Positions 9,387 through 17,011 are shown, counted from the stretch's first letter. The stretch is DNA of 64,000 bases from Flavobacteriales bacterium BRH_c54 (GCA_000961845.1 LADZ01000006.1:1-64000); one strand, 5' to 3'. The notes: a model not told the origin generated them from the sequence alone. Program-made: numbers and translations.

Positions 9387-9815
9387 GAATAGAGAAAAAG
9401 AGAAAAGAGAAACTATGATAATCCATTTTGGAAACTCATGGTCATTTTCTGAAATTCTTCTATTTTGTTTTCAAGTTGTTGTAATTTATTTTTATCTATA
9501 TAATTTCTATGCAATACAATAATTAACTGTGTCCCTAATTCAAACGAAGACCCCAAAGCAATATCTAAAAAATGAGAGAAAGACTTTTCTGTTCTTGACG
9601 AACCCTCTGCTACATTACTAGGAATAGAAATTGAACATCTATTAAGTTGTGAACTTAAATCATATTTCTCATTTTCAGGAAAAGTTTTTACAACATCAAA
9701 TATATCATTCGCAATTTCAATACCTAATTGCCAAATTTTTAAATTCTTATAATTATGTCGTTTTCTCTCTCCCATTAAAATTCCTATTTTTCTCTCTTTT
9801 CTCTTCTCTCTATTC
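9387..9815 (-). mobile_element. Putative hairpin-bounded element carrying a four-helix-bundle gene
   Basis: The purine-rich sequence at 9387-9412 (begins GAATAGAGAAAAAGAG) is nearly the reverse complement of the pyrimidine-rich sequence at 9787-9815 (ends CTCTTCTCTCTATTC); about 23 of 26 positions pair. These arms enclose only the four-helix-bundle gene and fit exactly between the hmgA stop (9823) and the hpd start (9360). This resembles the layout of 23S rRNA intervening sequences, which also fold into a long stem around such a gene. Mobility is inferred. See the second copy at 46616-47106. Confidence 0.55.
9413..9775 (-). CDS. Four-helix-bundle protein, 23S rRNA intervening-sequence (IVP) family
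   Basis: About 120 residues from the ATG at 9775 (MGERKRHNYKNLKIWQLGIE). An earlier in-frame start at 9838 would overlap hmgA and run through the repeat arm, so it is less likely. Family hallmarks are YKNLKIWQ...A..IFDVVKTFP, then YDLSSQLNRCSISIPSNVAEG and a last helix pair. The family (S23/IVP, related to Avd of diversity-generating retroelements) forms pentameric basic barrels thought to bind nucleic acid. No reverse transcriptase or template repeat is present, so it is not part of a retroelement here. Its position between hmgA and hpd has no metabolic logic and points to insertion. Confidence 0.82.
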   Translation of the reverse strand: MGERKRHNYKNLKIWQLGIEIANDIFDVVKTFPENEKYDLSSQLNRCSISIPSNVAEGSSRTEKSFSHFLDIALGSSFELGTQLIIVLHRNYIDKNKLQQLENKIEEFQKMTMSFQNGLS

Positions 9816-9822
9816 ACATTAT

Positions 9823-10983
9823 CTAACTCTCCAACCACGACTGGAAATAATCTCCATCTTTAATTTTCATAGCTTCTTCAGTTACCATTAGTGGCTTAAA
9901 CGTATCTACCATTACGGCTAATTCTTCTGTTTCTTTTTGTCCGATACTTCTTTCCATAGCTCCCGGATGTGGTCCGTGAGGAATACCTGCCGGATGTAAA
10001 GTAATTTGTCCTCTTTCTATGTTATTTCTGCTCATAAAATCGCCATCAACATAATACAACACCTCATCAGAATCAATATTACTGTGATTATAAGGCGCAG
10101 GAATTGCCTGAGGATGATAATCGTACAAACGAGGCACAAAAGAACACATTACAAAACCTGCCGTTTCAAAGGTTTGGTGAATTGGTGGTGGTAAATGTAC
10201 TCTACCGGTAATTGGTTCAAAATCATGAATAGAAAATTTATACGGAAAATTATATCCATCCCAGCCTACCACACTAAATGGATGAGCTGCATAGATATAT
10301 TCATGAATCATATCTTGTTTTTTCACTTTTACCAAAAACTCTCCTTTATCGGAGTAAGTTTCTAATTCTGTTGGCGGATGTATGTCTCTCTCGCAAAATG
10401 GCGAATGTTCTAAATGCTGCCCAAACCAGTTTCTGTATTGTTTTGGCGTATAAACCGGACTTTTAGACTCTACAATGAATAAACGATTGTTGGCTGTTTC
10501 AAAGTTGATTTGATAAATCATTCCTCTGGGAATAACCAAATAGTCGCCATATTCAAAATCAATATTTCCTAAATGTGTTCTTAATTTTCCTTTACCTTCA
10601 TGCACAAAAATCACTTCATCAGAATCAGTATTTTTATAAAAATAAGCTGTAAGTGACTCCGTTGGACTAGCCAATACGATATGACAATCTGAATTAAATA
10701 ATACTGTTTTTCTACTTTTCAAAAAATCGCTTTCTGATGGAACAGAAAACCCTTTTAATGAGAGAGATTCCATATTTTTTTCTACCGCCACTTTTGGAGC
10801 CACACTATACGATTTTACAATCTCTTTTACCTGTGTTGGTCGGTGTGTATGGTAAAGTAATGAGGACATTCCATCAAACCCCACTGTACCAAAAAGTTCT
10901 TCGTAATAAAAATTTCCTTCCGGACTTTTAAAAACGGTATGTCTCTTTTTGGGAATATTTCCTAATTGATGATATCTAGGCAT
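9823..10983 (-). CDS. hmgA: Homogentisate 1,2-dioxygenase
   Basis: 386 residues. It opens the ring of homogentisate to maleylacetoacetate with Fe(II). The start PRYHQLGNIPKKRHTVF and the block ELFGTVGFDGMSSLLYH are typical. The cupin core holds the iron-binding residues in PPPIHQTFETAGF (His, Glu) and AGIPHGPHPG (His). The block VVGWDGYNFPYKFSIHDFEP is also diagnostic. This is the shorter bacterial form (about 390 residues rather than the 440 of the human-type enzyme). It is the promoter-proximal gene of the tyrosine unit, and hpd follows after the inserted element. A -7 box lies 40 bases upstream. Confidence 0.94.
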   Translation of the reverse strand: MPRYHQLGNIPKKRHTVFKSPEGNFYYEELFGTVGFDGMSSLLYHTHRPTQVKEIVKSYSVAPKVAVEKNMESLSLKGFSVPSESDFLKSRKTVLFNSDCHIVLASPTESLTAYFYKNTDSDEVIFVHEGKGKLRTHLGNIDFEYGDYLVIPRGMIYQINFETANNRLFIVESKSPVYTPKQYRNWFGQHLEHSPFCERDIHPPTELETYSDKGEFLVKVKKQDMIHEYIYAAHPFSVVGWDGYNFPYKFSIHDFEPITGRVHLPPPIHQTFETAGFVMCSFVPRLYDYHPQAIPAPYNHSNIDSDEVLYYVDGDFMSRNNIERGQITLHPAGIPHGPHPGAMERSIGQKETEELAVMVDTFKPLMVTEEAMKIKDGDYFQSWLES

Positions 10984-11022
10984 AATATATAATTAAGTCA
11001 ATAATTTATGTTTTATATGAAA

Positions 11023-11030
11023 CAAAGATA
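11023..11030 (-). promoter_or_regulatory. Probable -7 promoter box for hmgA
   Basis: On the minus strand this reads TATCTTTG, a perfect match to the Bacteroidota -7 consensus TAnnTTTG, about 40 bases upstream of the hmgA ATG. A -33 box at ideal spacing is not clear. Confidence 0.45.
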
Positions 11031-11075
11031 CAAATTTAAGAGGGAAAATTCCTGACAAAAGTCAAGTTTTGAAAT

Positions 11076-11100
11076 AAAAAAAGCAGGTTTCTCAACCTGC
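11076..11100 (-). terminator. Terminator after the DUF6249 gene
   Basis: Stem GCAGGTT-tctc-AACCTGC (11083-11100) is followed on the minus strand by seven Ts. It lies 40 bases past the stop at 11140. Confidence 0.85.
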
Positions 11101-11139
11101 CTAAAACAAAGATTTGCACTAATTAATCTAATTATTGTT

Positions 11140-11496
11140 TTAACTAATATCTCCGTTATTATTGCTTTTACGTTTTTTCTCGTCCATTTTATTGGCAATA
11201 AACAAGCCTAAACCTCCAAATAAAAAGATCATTGAAAAATAACATACCTCATCTTTTAATGGCGTATAAACATCCAACAAATTCCCTACTAACAAGCCTA
11301 CACCAACACCTACTGCTATTAATGCAAACTTTAATGCCGAACCACTGTTATTTTCTTTTTTAGGCAAGTTTAAATCCATACCTTTTTCTATCATTTTTAA
11401 TCTTTCCTGATTTTCCATCCTTCTAAGCAATACAATCATTGCAAAAACACCTAGTGTTATAAAAATTGGAATTGATACACCTATAATTTCTGTCAT
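11140..11496 (-). CDS. DUF6249-like membrane protein, divergent from the ECF sigma gene
   Basis: 118 residues from the ATG at 11496 (MTEIIGVSIPIFITLGVF); the 27-bp extension to 11523 starts in a non-ATG codon and is unlikely. An N-terminal membrane helix is followed by a charged segment RRMENQERLKMIEKGMDL. This EK.G.d pattern is typical of the DUF6249 family, often found beside ECF sigma genes. Two more membrane helices follow (about residues 54-70 and 84-102) with a polar tail. It is transcribed away from the sigma factor and carries a matching ECF-type promoter, so it is probably a member of that regulon. Biochemical role unknown. Confidence 0.75.
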   Translation of the reverse strand: MTEIIGVSIPIFITLGVFAMIVLLRRMENQERLKMIEKGMDLNLPKKENNSGSALKFALIAVGVGVGLLVGNLLDVYTPLKDEVCYFSMIFLFGGLGLFIANKMDEKKRKSNNNGDIS

Positions 11497-11528
11497 AATT
11501 TTAAATTTAATTGGTTTGTACATGCTTT

Positions 11529-11556
11529 GACAACATCTAATGAAAAAATGTTACAA
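11529..11556 (-). promoter_or_regulatory. Predicted ECF-sigma promoter for the DUF6249 gene
   Basis: On the minus strand TTGTAAC (-35-like) is followed by an 18-base spacer and GTC (-10-like). The same arrangement, with a similar spacer, occurs in the opposite direction at 11610-11637. The GTC lies 33 bases from the start codon. Confidence 0.55.
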
Positions 11557-11609
11557 CTGGGCAGATTTTTTTTTAAAAATTAATTTCAAATCAATCTGTT
11601 AATTAAAAC

Positions 11610-11637
11610 TTGTAACATTTTATTTCATTTATGTGTC
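11610..11637 (+). promoter_or_regulatory. Predicted autoregulated ECF-sigma promoter
   Basis: TTGTAAC, 18-base spacer, GTC, ending 35 bases before the sigma start codon. The 12-mer TTGTAACATTTT is an exact inverted copy of the sequence at 11545-11556 upstream of the divergent gene. Both -35 boxes carry the AAC core common to ECF promoters. Confidence 0.55.
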
Positions 11638-11672
11638 TTATCTTTATACACTAAAGAAACCGTTTTTATTAA

Positions 11673-12236
11673 TTGGAAGAAACAGACCTCATAAAAGGAT
11701 TACAAAATAAAAGTCATTCGGCTATTAACTATTTTGTGAAGTTGCACCAACAATTTATATTTGTATTGTGTGTAAAAATGACTCATCAGCGAGAGGTTGC
11801 TGAAGAAATTACACAAGATGTGTTGATTAAATGTATTAAAAACATCAACGCTTTCGAGGGAAAATCTAAACTTAAAACATGGGTATATAGTATTGCTCAC
11901 CATGAAATATTGAATTATTTAAGAAAAAATAAAATTCCTACCACTGAACTTACGGAAAGCATTCCGGTAGTTGATAACGAAAAAAACATACTCGACACAT
12001 TTACTGATAAGGACATGAAGTTAATGATTGAATATTTTTTTAACCAACTGCCTGCCGACCAAAAAGAACTGTTGACTTTATTTTACCTTAACGAATTATC
12101 GTTAAAAGAAATTGAAGCTGTTACAGCTCTTTCGGCAGCTAATATTAGAGTAAAATTATTTAGAGCCAGAGAAAATTTTAAAAACCTATTGTCTGAAAAA
12201 GACGTAACTTTACTAAATCAAATTCGCTATGAATAA
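11673..12236 (+). CDS. ECF-type RNA polymerase sigma factor
   Basis: 187 residues. The start codon is TTG at 11673; the next in-frame ATG falls inside region 2, so TTG is the only reasonable choice and gives the normal N-terminus EETDLIKGLQNKSHSAINYF. Region 2: VLCVKMTHQREVAEEITQDV and FEGKSKLKTWVYSIAHHEI (core binding and -10 recognition). Region 4: LPADQKELLTLFYLNELSLK followed by the helix-turn-helix with the -35 recognition helix near SAANIRVKLFRARE. It overlaps the downstream anti-sigma gene by 8 nt. The upstream promoter copy suggests autoregulation. The inducing signal is not evident. Confidence 0.92.
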   Translation: MEETDLIKGLQNKSHSAINYFVKLHQQFIFVLCVKMTHQREVAEEITQDVLIKCIKNINAFEGKSKLKTWVYSIAHHEILNYLRKNKIPTTELTESIPVVDNEKNILDTFTDKDMKLMIEYFFNQLPADQKELLTLFYLNELSLKEIEAVTALSAANIRVKLFRARENFKNLLSEKDVTLLNQIRYE

Positions 12237-12657
12237 GCATTTAACCGATATAGAAATTTTTGAATTTAGCCACCAATTACTGGATGATGCAACTCAACTT
12301 GTGGTTTTTAACCAACACCTAGCAACTTGTGAAACCTGTCAGCTAAAAGTTGAAGAGGAAAAATCATTTAGCAAAACCATTCAAAACAATTTAAGTGTAA
12401 ACGAAAAAATTGATGTTAGTGAGAAGGTCTTAAGCCATTTTCAAACGGAGATAAAGCCTGTTTTTATTGATCTAAAATGGACCATTTATACCTCCATTAT
12501 TGTGTCCGTAATTTATATGTTAAGCACCATTCCGAATTTTATTGATGTTGCTTTTCCAAAAATTGAAAACTTAAACATCTTTATTTCTGCCGTATTTCTA
12601 ATATTGATGGTGGACGTGGTTGTTAAATACATTAGGTTTAAAAAAATGGTTCACTAA
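12229..12657 (+). CDS. Probable membrane anti-sigma factor (zinc-finger type)
   Basis: 142 residues. The N-terminal cytoplasmic part has the zinc anti-sigma pattern FNQHLATCETCQ (H-x3-C-x2-C), with an earlier His that could complete the site. Two predicted membrane helices follow (WTIYTSIIVSVIYMLSTI, near residue 83, and IFISAVFLILMVDVVV, near 120). It overlaps the sigma gene by 8 nt, the usual layout for a sigma/anti-sigma pair made in fixed ratio. Inferred role: it holds the sigma factor at the membrane until an envelope signal releases it. The short periplasmic loop between the helices leaves little room for a sensor domain. Confidence 0.8.
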   Translation: MNKHLTDIEIFEFSHQLLDDATQLVVFNQHLATCETCQLKVEEEKSFSKTIQNNLSVNEKIDVSEKVLSHFQTEIKPVFIDLKWTIYTSIIVSVIYMLSTIPNFIDVAFPKIENLNIFISAVFLILMVDVVVKYIRFKKMVH

Positions 12658-12674
12658 CGTACAAAACCAATTGT

Positions 12675-13115
12675 TTAATTATCTGCTGCAAACCACTCTG
12701 CGTAAGAGGTAGGTGTTTCTCTTAAAAATAAGCTGTGTAAGGTAATATTAGAAGGAAGTTGCGCTTTAATTAACTCCGCATAATGTATTAACAGGTTTTC
12801 GCAAGTTGGCTGAAAAGGTACAATGATGAGCTTGGGCATAAAATCAAACTGCGTAAAATCAATATCCATCTTTTCATTTAAAACCAAGGCATGATCGTAT
12901 TTATGAACGATTAAATCATTTACAATTTTTTTGATAATACCAAAATCTACCACCATTCCTTCATCAGAATCTGAAGTGCCATTTTTTATTTTTCCTTTAA
13001 CGGTAACATTTAATTTGTAAGAATGTCCGTGAATATTCTTACATGGTCCATCATATCCTAATAAGGCATGAGCCATTTCAAACTTAAATTCTTTGGTAAT
13101 TCTGATTACTGACAT
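12675..13115 (-). CDS. queD: 6-carboxytetrahydropterin synthase / 6-pyruvoyl-tetrahydropterin synthase family (QueD-like)
   Basis: 146 residues from the ATG at 13115 (MSVIRITKEFKFEMAHALLG); the longer frame to 13175 lacks family similarity. Zinc ligands are His16, His29 and His31, and the catalytic Cys25 lies in GPCKNIHGH. The acidic/His catalytic pair is carried by YDHALVLNE and the C-terminal RETPTSYAEW. QueD converts dihydroneopterin triphosphate to 6-carboxytetrahydropterin for queuosine (7-deazaguanine) synthesis; eukaryotic relatives make tetrahydropterin. No other que genes are nearby, so the exact product is inferred. A promoter with both Bacteroidota boxes precedes it. Confidence 0.88.
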   Translation of the reverse strand: MSVIRITKEFKFEMAHALLGYDGPCKNIHGHSYKLNVTVKGKIKNGTSDSDEGMVVDFGIIKKIVNDLIVHKYDHALVLNEKMDIDFTQFDFMPKLIIVPFQPTCENLLIHYAELIKAQLPSNITLHSLFLRETPTSYAEWFAADN

Positions 13116-13132
13116 AATGAGGTAATTTTTCG

Positions 13133-13164
13133 CAAAATTATCATTAATCCACGAATTGAAACAA
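13133..13164 (-). promoter_or_regulatory. Bacteroidota-type promoter for the QueD-like gene
   Basis: On the minus strand a TTG (-33) at 13164-13162 is followed after 21 bases by TAATTTTG (13140-13133), matching TAnnTTTG. The predicted transcript starts about 10 bases before the ATG at 13115. Confidence 0.45.
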
Positions 13165-13175
13165 CTAATGGGCAA

Positions 13176-13597
13176 CTATTCTAGAGTAACCACACCAGTT
13201 TAACAAATCAATAAACTTTCTAACTTAATAAAGTAGTGAGTTTATCAGTAAATTTTATTCATTTGTTAATAGGAACTGTGAGGCTTTTAACTTTTTCTTT
13301 TTGCTTAATCAAAAAGAAACAAAAAATCAAGACTGCTGATAAAATTCTTGTTTTTTACTGATAAAATTGCCACACAACCCAAGCCCTGTTAGCTTTACTC
13401 TTTGTCATTGCTTTATCAAAGGAAAAAGCCTATTCTCTCTTTTATTTACAAGCAGTTCAAGGGTTGCTTTCTTTTTGCCTTCACTAATTTTAACAGTTAA
13501 AAAAACTAACGAATTTTATCAAAGGTCGCTCCAATACCAGACCAATATAGCTCTTTAAATGTTTAAAAAATTAAAAAAATATGATGCGTTTATTCTG
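13176..13597. other. Gene-free stretch with an intergenic hairpin repeat
   Basis: No convincing gene. At 13294-13319 there is a perfect 10-bp inverted repeat, TTTCTTTTTG-cttaat-CAAAAAGAAA, followed by ACAAAAAATCAAG. To my memory this motif is a common dispersed sequence in Flavobacteriales genomes. A 63-codon frame at 13367-13558 is low-complexity and resembles no protein. Confidence 0.5.
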
Positions 13598-13957
13598 CTA
13601 ACGATTCAAATTTATTAACTCGTTTTGTAATTTTTTGGTCAACGATTTTACGATAAGTGCGTAAGAATCATCAATTAGTTGATACAACATTTTGTCACTA
13701 ACATCAGCATCTACTAAAACTGTATTCCAATGTTGTTTATTCATGTGGTAACCGGGTAAAACCCCCATGTATTGTTCTCTTAATTCAACTGCTCTTTCGG
13801 GGTCGCATTTTAAATTAATCGATTCAAAATTATCTACATCAGCTAAAGCAAACATTTTTCCCATTACTTTAAAAACCAATGTTTTTTGGTCGAAAGGAAA
13901 GCTTTCTGTCACCCCTTTCTTTTTGATGCAATATGCTCTATATTCTTCTATATTCAA
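13598..13957 (-). CDS. MmcQ/YjbR family protein
   Basis: 119 residues, typical length. Signatures are CIKKKGVTESFPFD at the N-terminus, VFKVMGKMFAL, INLKCDPERAVELRE, and PGYHMNKQHWNTV, ending with a helix containing DDSYALIVKSLTKK. The fold is a CyaY-like alpha/beta double-wing and members are proposed to bind DNA, but no reaction is established. The gene lies downstream of the MOSC and SDR genes on the same strand with an 18-base gap, so the three probably form a small operon. Function stays open. Confidence 0.85.
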   Translation of the reverse strand: MNIEEYRAYCIKKKGVTESFPFDQKTLVFKVMGKMFALADVDNFESINLKCDPERAVELREQYMGVLPGYHMNKQHWNTVLVDADVSDKMLYQLIDDSYALIVKSLTKKLQNELINLNR

Positions 13958-13975
13958 GGTTAAAAAAGTTGTTAA

Positions 13976-14617
13976 TTACTTAAATTTATTGACTATATAT
14001 TTTTTCAAGCTATCCGCCAAATAAGGACTTTTCATCGCTTTTGCTAATTTATGTTCGCTTGGTTTTTTACTGTAAATTAATCGATAAACCTCTAAAACAC
14101 TTAGTTCATTTTCCGGATTATCAATTAATGTAAGCACATCTCCTTTTTTTACTTTTCCTTCTTTTAAAACGCGAACATAAATTCCCGGAAATGCTGCCAA
14201 TCGAAATTGCTTTACTACTTTTTGATTGTTAAACCTCACTCCCATTTTATAACACGGTTGGCGAGGTTGTGTTATCTGAATTTCAGCCTCTCCTATTTGA
14301 AAAACTGCCCCAATTTTCAGTGCTGCTTCATCTAAAAATTCAAGGGTAATGTTTTCTCCAAACAACCCAACAGCTATGTCTAACTTAGGATATTGTTCTG
14401 TCCAAAAAGCATAATGATTATATCCGTACAAATAACAAGCTTTGTCTTCTCCTCCATGATGTATTCTATCTATAACACAATCATTTTCTACATCGGTTTT
14501 CCCTAAATAAATGGGCTTATTTACTGCTTTTTTAAAGTAACCTGTTTGTTCCTCTTTTCCGTTAACAACAATGGTTTTAGGTTGACTGATATTTACAGAA
14601 AGTACTTGCATTACCAC
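13976..14617 (-). CDS. MOSC domain protein (YiiM-like)
   Basis: 213 residues. MOSC domains bind sulfur or molybdenum cofactor and act in metal-sulfur transfer or in reduction of N-hydroxylated compounds. Visible hallmarks: DRIHHGGEDKACYLYGYNHY, FGENITLEFLDEAALKIGA, IQITQPRQPCYKMGVR with the conserved Cys, and GIYVRVLKEGKVKKGD. The C-terminal helical part (LSVLEVYRLIYSK) is the 3-alpha domain of the YiiM branch. The start could be Met1 (14617) or Met3 (14611). It begins one base past the SDR stop, so it is co-transcribed with it. Confidence 0.88.
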   Translation of the reverse strand: MVMQVLSVNISQPKTIVVNGKEEQTGYFKKAVNKPIYLGKTDVENDCVIDRIHHGGEDKACYLYGYNHYAFWTEQYPKLDIAVGLFGENITLEFLDEAALKIGAVFQIGEAEIQITQPRQPCYKMGVRFNNQKVVKQFRLAAFPGIYVRVLKEGKVKKGDVLTLIDNPENELSVLEVYRLIYSKKPSEHKLAKAMKSPYLADSLKKYIVNKFK

Positions 14618-14618
14618 A

Positions 14619-15425
14619 TTACTTAATAGGACTATTAGGCTCTTGAGCCATTTTATTATATACCAATTTACTGATTAATTTTGGAAAGAATTTACTTAAA
14701 AACACCGCCATTTTTCCTTCAAAAGTTAAAATTAAACGTTGTTTGTTCTTGGCTACTGCTTTGTAAATCTCTTCTGCCACTTCTTCAGAGGTCATCATTT
14801 TAGATTCATCTCTAGGCGATTCTTTTTGGGCATTTCCATCAGCTGATAAGGCTGTATTTCTAATATTAGAAGATGTGAATCCGGGACAAGCAATAAGTAC
14901 GTTTAAGCCCGTTTTTAAATTTTCTGTACGTAAAGCTTCTAAAAATCCTTGCATGGCAAATTTTGATGCCGAATAACCTGTTCTGGCAGGTAAGCCTACA
15001 AAACCGGCAATGGAAGAAACGCCAACAACTGTTCCTTTAGATTTTAATAAATACGGTAAGGCATACTTGGTGCAGTAAACTGTTCCATAAAAATTAATGT
15101 TCATTACTTTTTCAAGTACTTCTACATCCATTTCATTAAACAACGCACGCATAGAGATGCCTGCATTATTAATCAACACATCTATTCTTCCATATGCATT
15201 AATGGTTTCCTCAATTAATCTTTCGCAATCTTCTTTTTTAGCTACATCACAAGCTACCTGCAAAACATAGGGAGTATATGGCTTTAGTTCTTCAGCAGTA
15301 ACACGCAAATTTTCTGTGTTTCGGGCAGCAATTACAATGGCAACATTCTCTTTTGCAAAACGAATGGCACAAGCTTTTCCTATTCCGGATGATGCTCCTG
15401 TAATAATAACTACTTTCTCTACCAT
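14619..15425 (-). CDS. Short-chain dehydrogenase/reductase (SDR)
   Basis: 268 residues, classical SDR. The NAD(P)-binding loop TGASSGIGKA is at residues 9-18, the INNAG motif at about 85-89, the catalytic serine in VSSIAG (137-138), and Tyr151/Lys155 in YSASK. An Arg in AARN after the second strand suggests NADP(H) preference. The C-terminal part (FLSKFFPKLISKLVY) is amphipathic or membrane-leaning, as in DltE-like and 11-beta-HSD-like SDRs. The substrate cannot be read from sequence. It is first of three minus-strand genes (SDR, MOSC, MmcQ) and divergent from the GNAT-like gene. Confidence 0.88.
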   Translation of the reverse strand: MVEKVVIITGASSGIGKACAIRFAKENVAIVIAARNTENLRVTAEELKPYTPYVLQVACDVAKKEDCERLIEETINAYGRIDVLINNAGISMRALFNEMDVEVLEKVMNINFYGTVYCTKYALPYLLKSKGTVVGVSSIAGFVGLPARTGYSASKFAMQGFLEALRTENLKTGLNVLIACPGFTSSNIRNTALSADGNAQKESPRDESKMMTSEEVAEEIYKAVAKNKQRLILTFEGKMAVFLSKFFPKLISKLVYNKMAQEPNSPIK

Positions 15426-15560
15426 AAGCTGTTTATTTTTATATCGGCTAATTTATTACTTATAAAATTATTGACAAAACAAATTAAAAATAGTTGATAA
15501 CAATTAATTAAAGTCTGTCTACTTTATGTTCAGACACTAAAAAGTCTTATTTATATTAAG

Positions 15561-15568
15561 TATTTTTG
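15561..15568 (+). promoter_or_regulatory. Probable -7 box for the GNAT-like gene
   Basis: TATTTTTG matches TAnnTTTG and lies 30 bases before the ATG at 15598. The upstream box is not clear. Confidence 0.38.
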
Positions 15569-15597
15569 AGGCTGTTAACTAAAAGCAACCGTGAAGC

Positions 15598-16761
15598 ATG
15601 ATTATAAAAGAAGTTACGACCAACAAATTAATTCAACAATTCCACCAACTTCCTTTCTCTATATATAAAAACGACAACAACTGGATTCCTCATATTAAAC
15701 AAGATGTTGAAAAAGTTTTTGACCCCACCAAAAATAAAGCGCATGCTAACGGAAAAATAACACGTTGGCTACTATTTAATAACACTAATAAAGCTATTGG
15801 CAGAATTGCTGCTTTTGTAAATTTTGAAACTACAGAAAGTAACGAGCAACCCACCGGTGGTGTTGGTTTTTTTGAGTGTATTAATGATAGTGAAGCTTCA
15901 GCAACCTTATTTAACACCGCTAAAGATTGGCTAGCACAACACGGTATGGAGGCAATGGATGGTCCTATTAATTTTGGTGAGAAAAACATGTTCTGGGGTT
16001 TATTGGTTGAAAATTTTACCGACCCTAATAGTTATGGAATGAATTACAATCCTCCCTACTATCAACAATTGTTTGAGGAATATGGTTTTAAAACCTACTA
16101 CCAACAATTTATGTTTAAGCGTTCTATTGGAGTGCCTACTCAACAGGTTTTTGAAGATAAAAGTGAACGTATTTTAGCTGATGGGAATTACAGCATTGCT
16201 AATGTGAAAAACCTCAGCTTAAACGAAATTGCCGATAATTTTAAAACGGTTTACAACAGTGCTTGGGCAAGTCATGATAACTTTAAGGAAATGACCACGG
16301 CTACTTCCCGAAAAATTATGCAGAACTTAAAGCCTATTTATGATCCTTCCATTATGATTTTTGTTTACTATAAAAAGAAGCCTATTGCTTTTTACATTAA
16401 TATCCCTGAGTTAAATGAGCTGTTTAAATATGTAAACGGCAACTTAAATTGGTGGGGAAAACTTCAATTTCTTTATCATAAAATGGTACATCCTCCGGAA
16501 ACAATGGTAGGAATTGTTTTTGGTATTGCCAAACGTTTTCAGGGAAAAGGTGTTGATGGTGCTATGATTAAATGGACACACGAAAGTTTATTGAAAGAAA
16601 AGCGATATAAACAAACGGTTTTGACATGGATAGGCGATTTTAATCCAAAAATGTTGCGAATTGCCAAAGATTTAGATGCAGAAGTGTATAGAACCTACCA
16701 TACTTACCGTTATTTATTTGATAGGAATAAACCTTTTGAACGCTGTCCCATCATAGAATAA
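15598..16761 (+). CDS. GNAT-like N-acetyltransferase superfamily protein
   Basis: 387 residues. The pattern (FYKNDNNWIP at the start, AIGRIAAFVN, GFFECINDSEASATLF, then EAMDGPINFGE) is that of a widespread Bacteroidota family with two GNAT-type halves. The acyl-CoA-binding-like segment is VGIVFGIAKRFQGKGVDGAM near residue 300. An aminoacyl-acceptor role, as in Fem-type or GNAT enzymes, is possible but not shown. It stands alone on the plus strand, with a promoter-like box 30 bases upstream and the tRNA-Lys gene 100 bases downstream. Substrate unknown. Confidence 0.7.
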   Translation: MIIKEVTTNKLIQQFHQLPFSIYKNDNNWIPHIKQDVEKVFDPTKNKAHANGKITRWLLFNNTNKAIGRIAAFVNFETTESNEQPTGGVGFFECINDSEASATLFNTAKDWLAQHGMEAMDGPINFGEKNMFWGLLVENFTDPNSYGMNYNPPYYQQLFEEYGFKTYYQQFMFKRSIGVPTQQVFEDKSERILADGNYSIANVKNLSLNEIADNFKTVYNSAWASHDNFKEMTTATSRKIMQNLKPIYDPSIMIFVYYKKKPIAFYINIPELNELFKYVNGNLNWWGKLQFLYHKMVHPPETMVGIVFGIAKRFQGKGVDGAMIKWTHESLLKEKRYKQTVLTWIGDFNPKMLRIAKDLDAEVYRTYHTYRYLFDRNKPFERCPIIE

Positions 16762-16835
16762 AACTGTTAATCAACCCTTTGAAAAAAAAGGTTAAAAAAA
16801 ACTAGGATATTCTTTTTTTATAAAAAATACACTGC

Positions 16836-16843
16836 TATATTTG
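16836..16843 (+). promoter_or_regulatory. -7 promoter box for tRNA-Lys
   Basis: TATATTTG, a full match to TAnnTTTG, lies 17 bases before the first base of the tRNA. A T-run 19 bases upstream could serve as the -33 element. Confidence 0.5.
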
Positions 16844-16860
16844 CACTCCTTTTTTAGGAC

Positions 16861-16933
16861 GACTTGGTAGCTCAGCTGGTAGAGCATTTCACTTTTAATG
16901 AAGGGGTCCTGGGTTCGAATCCCAGCCAGGTCA
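16861..16933 (+). tRNA. tRNA-Lys (anticodon UUU)
   Basis: 73 nt cloverleaf: acceptor stem GACTTGG/CCAGGTC (one G-U pair), D-arm GCTC..GAGC, anticodon stem TTTCA/TGAAG with loop CTTTTAA (anticodon TTT), T-arm CTGGG-TTCGAAT-CCCAG and discriminator A at 16933. The CCA end is not encoded. It decodes AAA/AAG lysine codons. A strong palindromic terminator follows. Confidence 0.97.
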
Positions 16934-16943
16934 CAGAAAAAAC

Positions 16944-16979
16944 AAAAAAGCTCTGAAGTTTAAACTTCAGAGCTTTTTT
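16944..16979 (+). terminator. Perfect palindromic terminator after tRNA-Lys
   Basis: A 36-base perfect palindrome: A6 then GCTCTGAAGTT on the left arm and its complement ending in T6 on the right. It can stop transcription from both sides, so it also insulates the leftward MORN gene. Confidence 0.9.
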
Positions 16980-17011
16980 GTTTTTCATTTTTTCTTCACA
17001 AAAATTTTATC

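Noticed and set aside
9387..9815. Diversity-generating retroelement, because IVP proteins resemble Avd
   Set aside because: No reverse transcriptase, template repeat or variable target gene is in the window.
13367..13558. 63-codon plus-strand frame
   Set aside because: Low-complexity, no family resemblance, lies in a repeat-like intergenic region, and no promoter or partner is evident.
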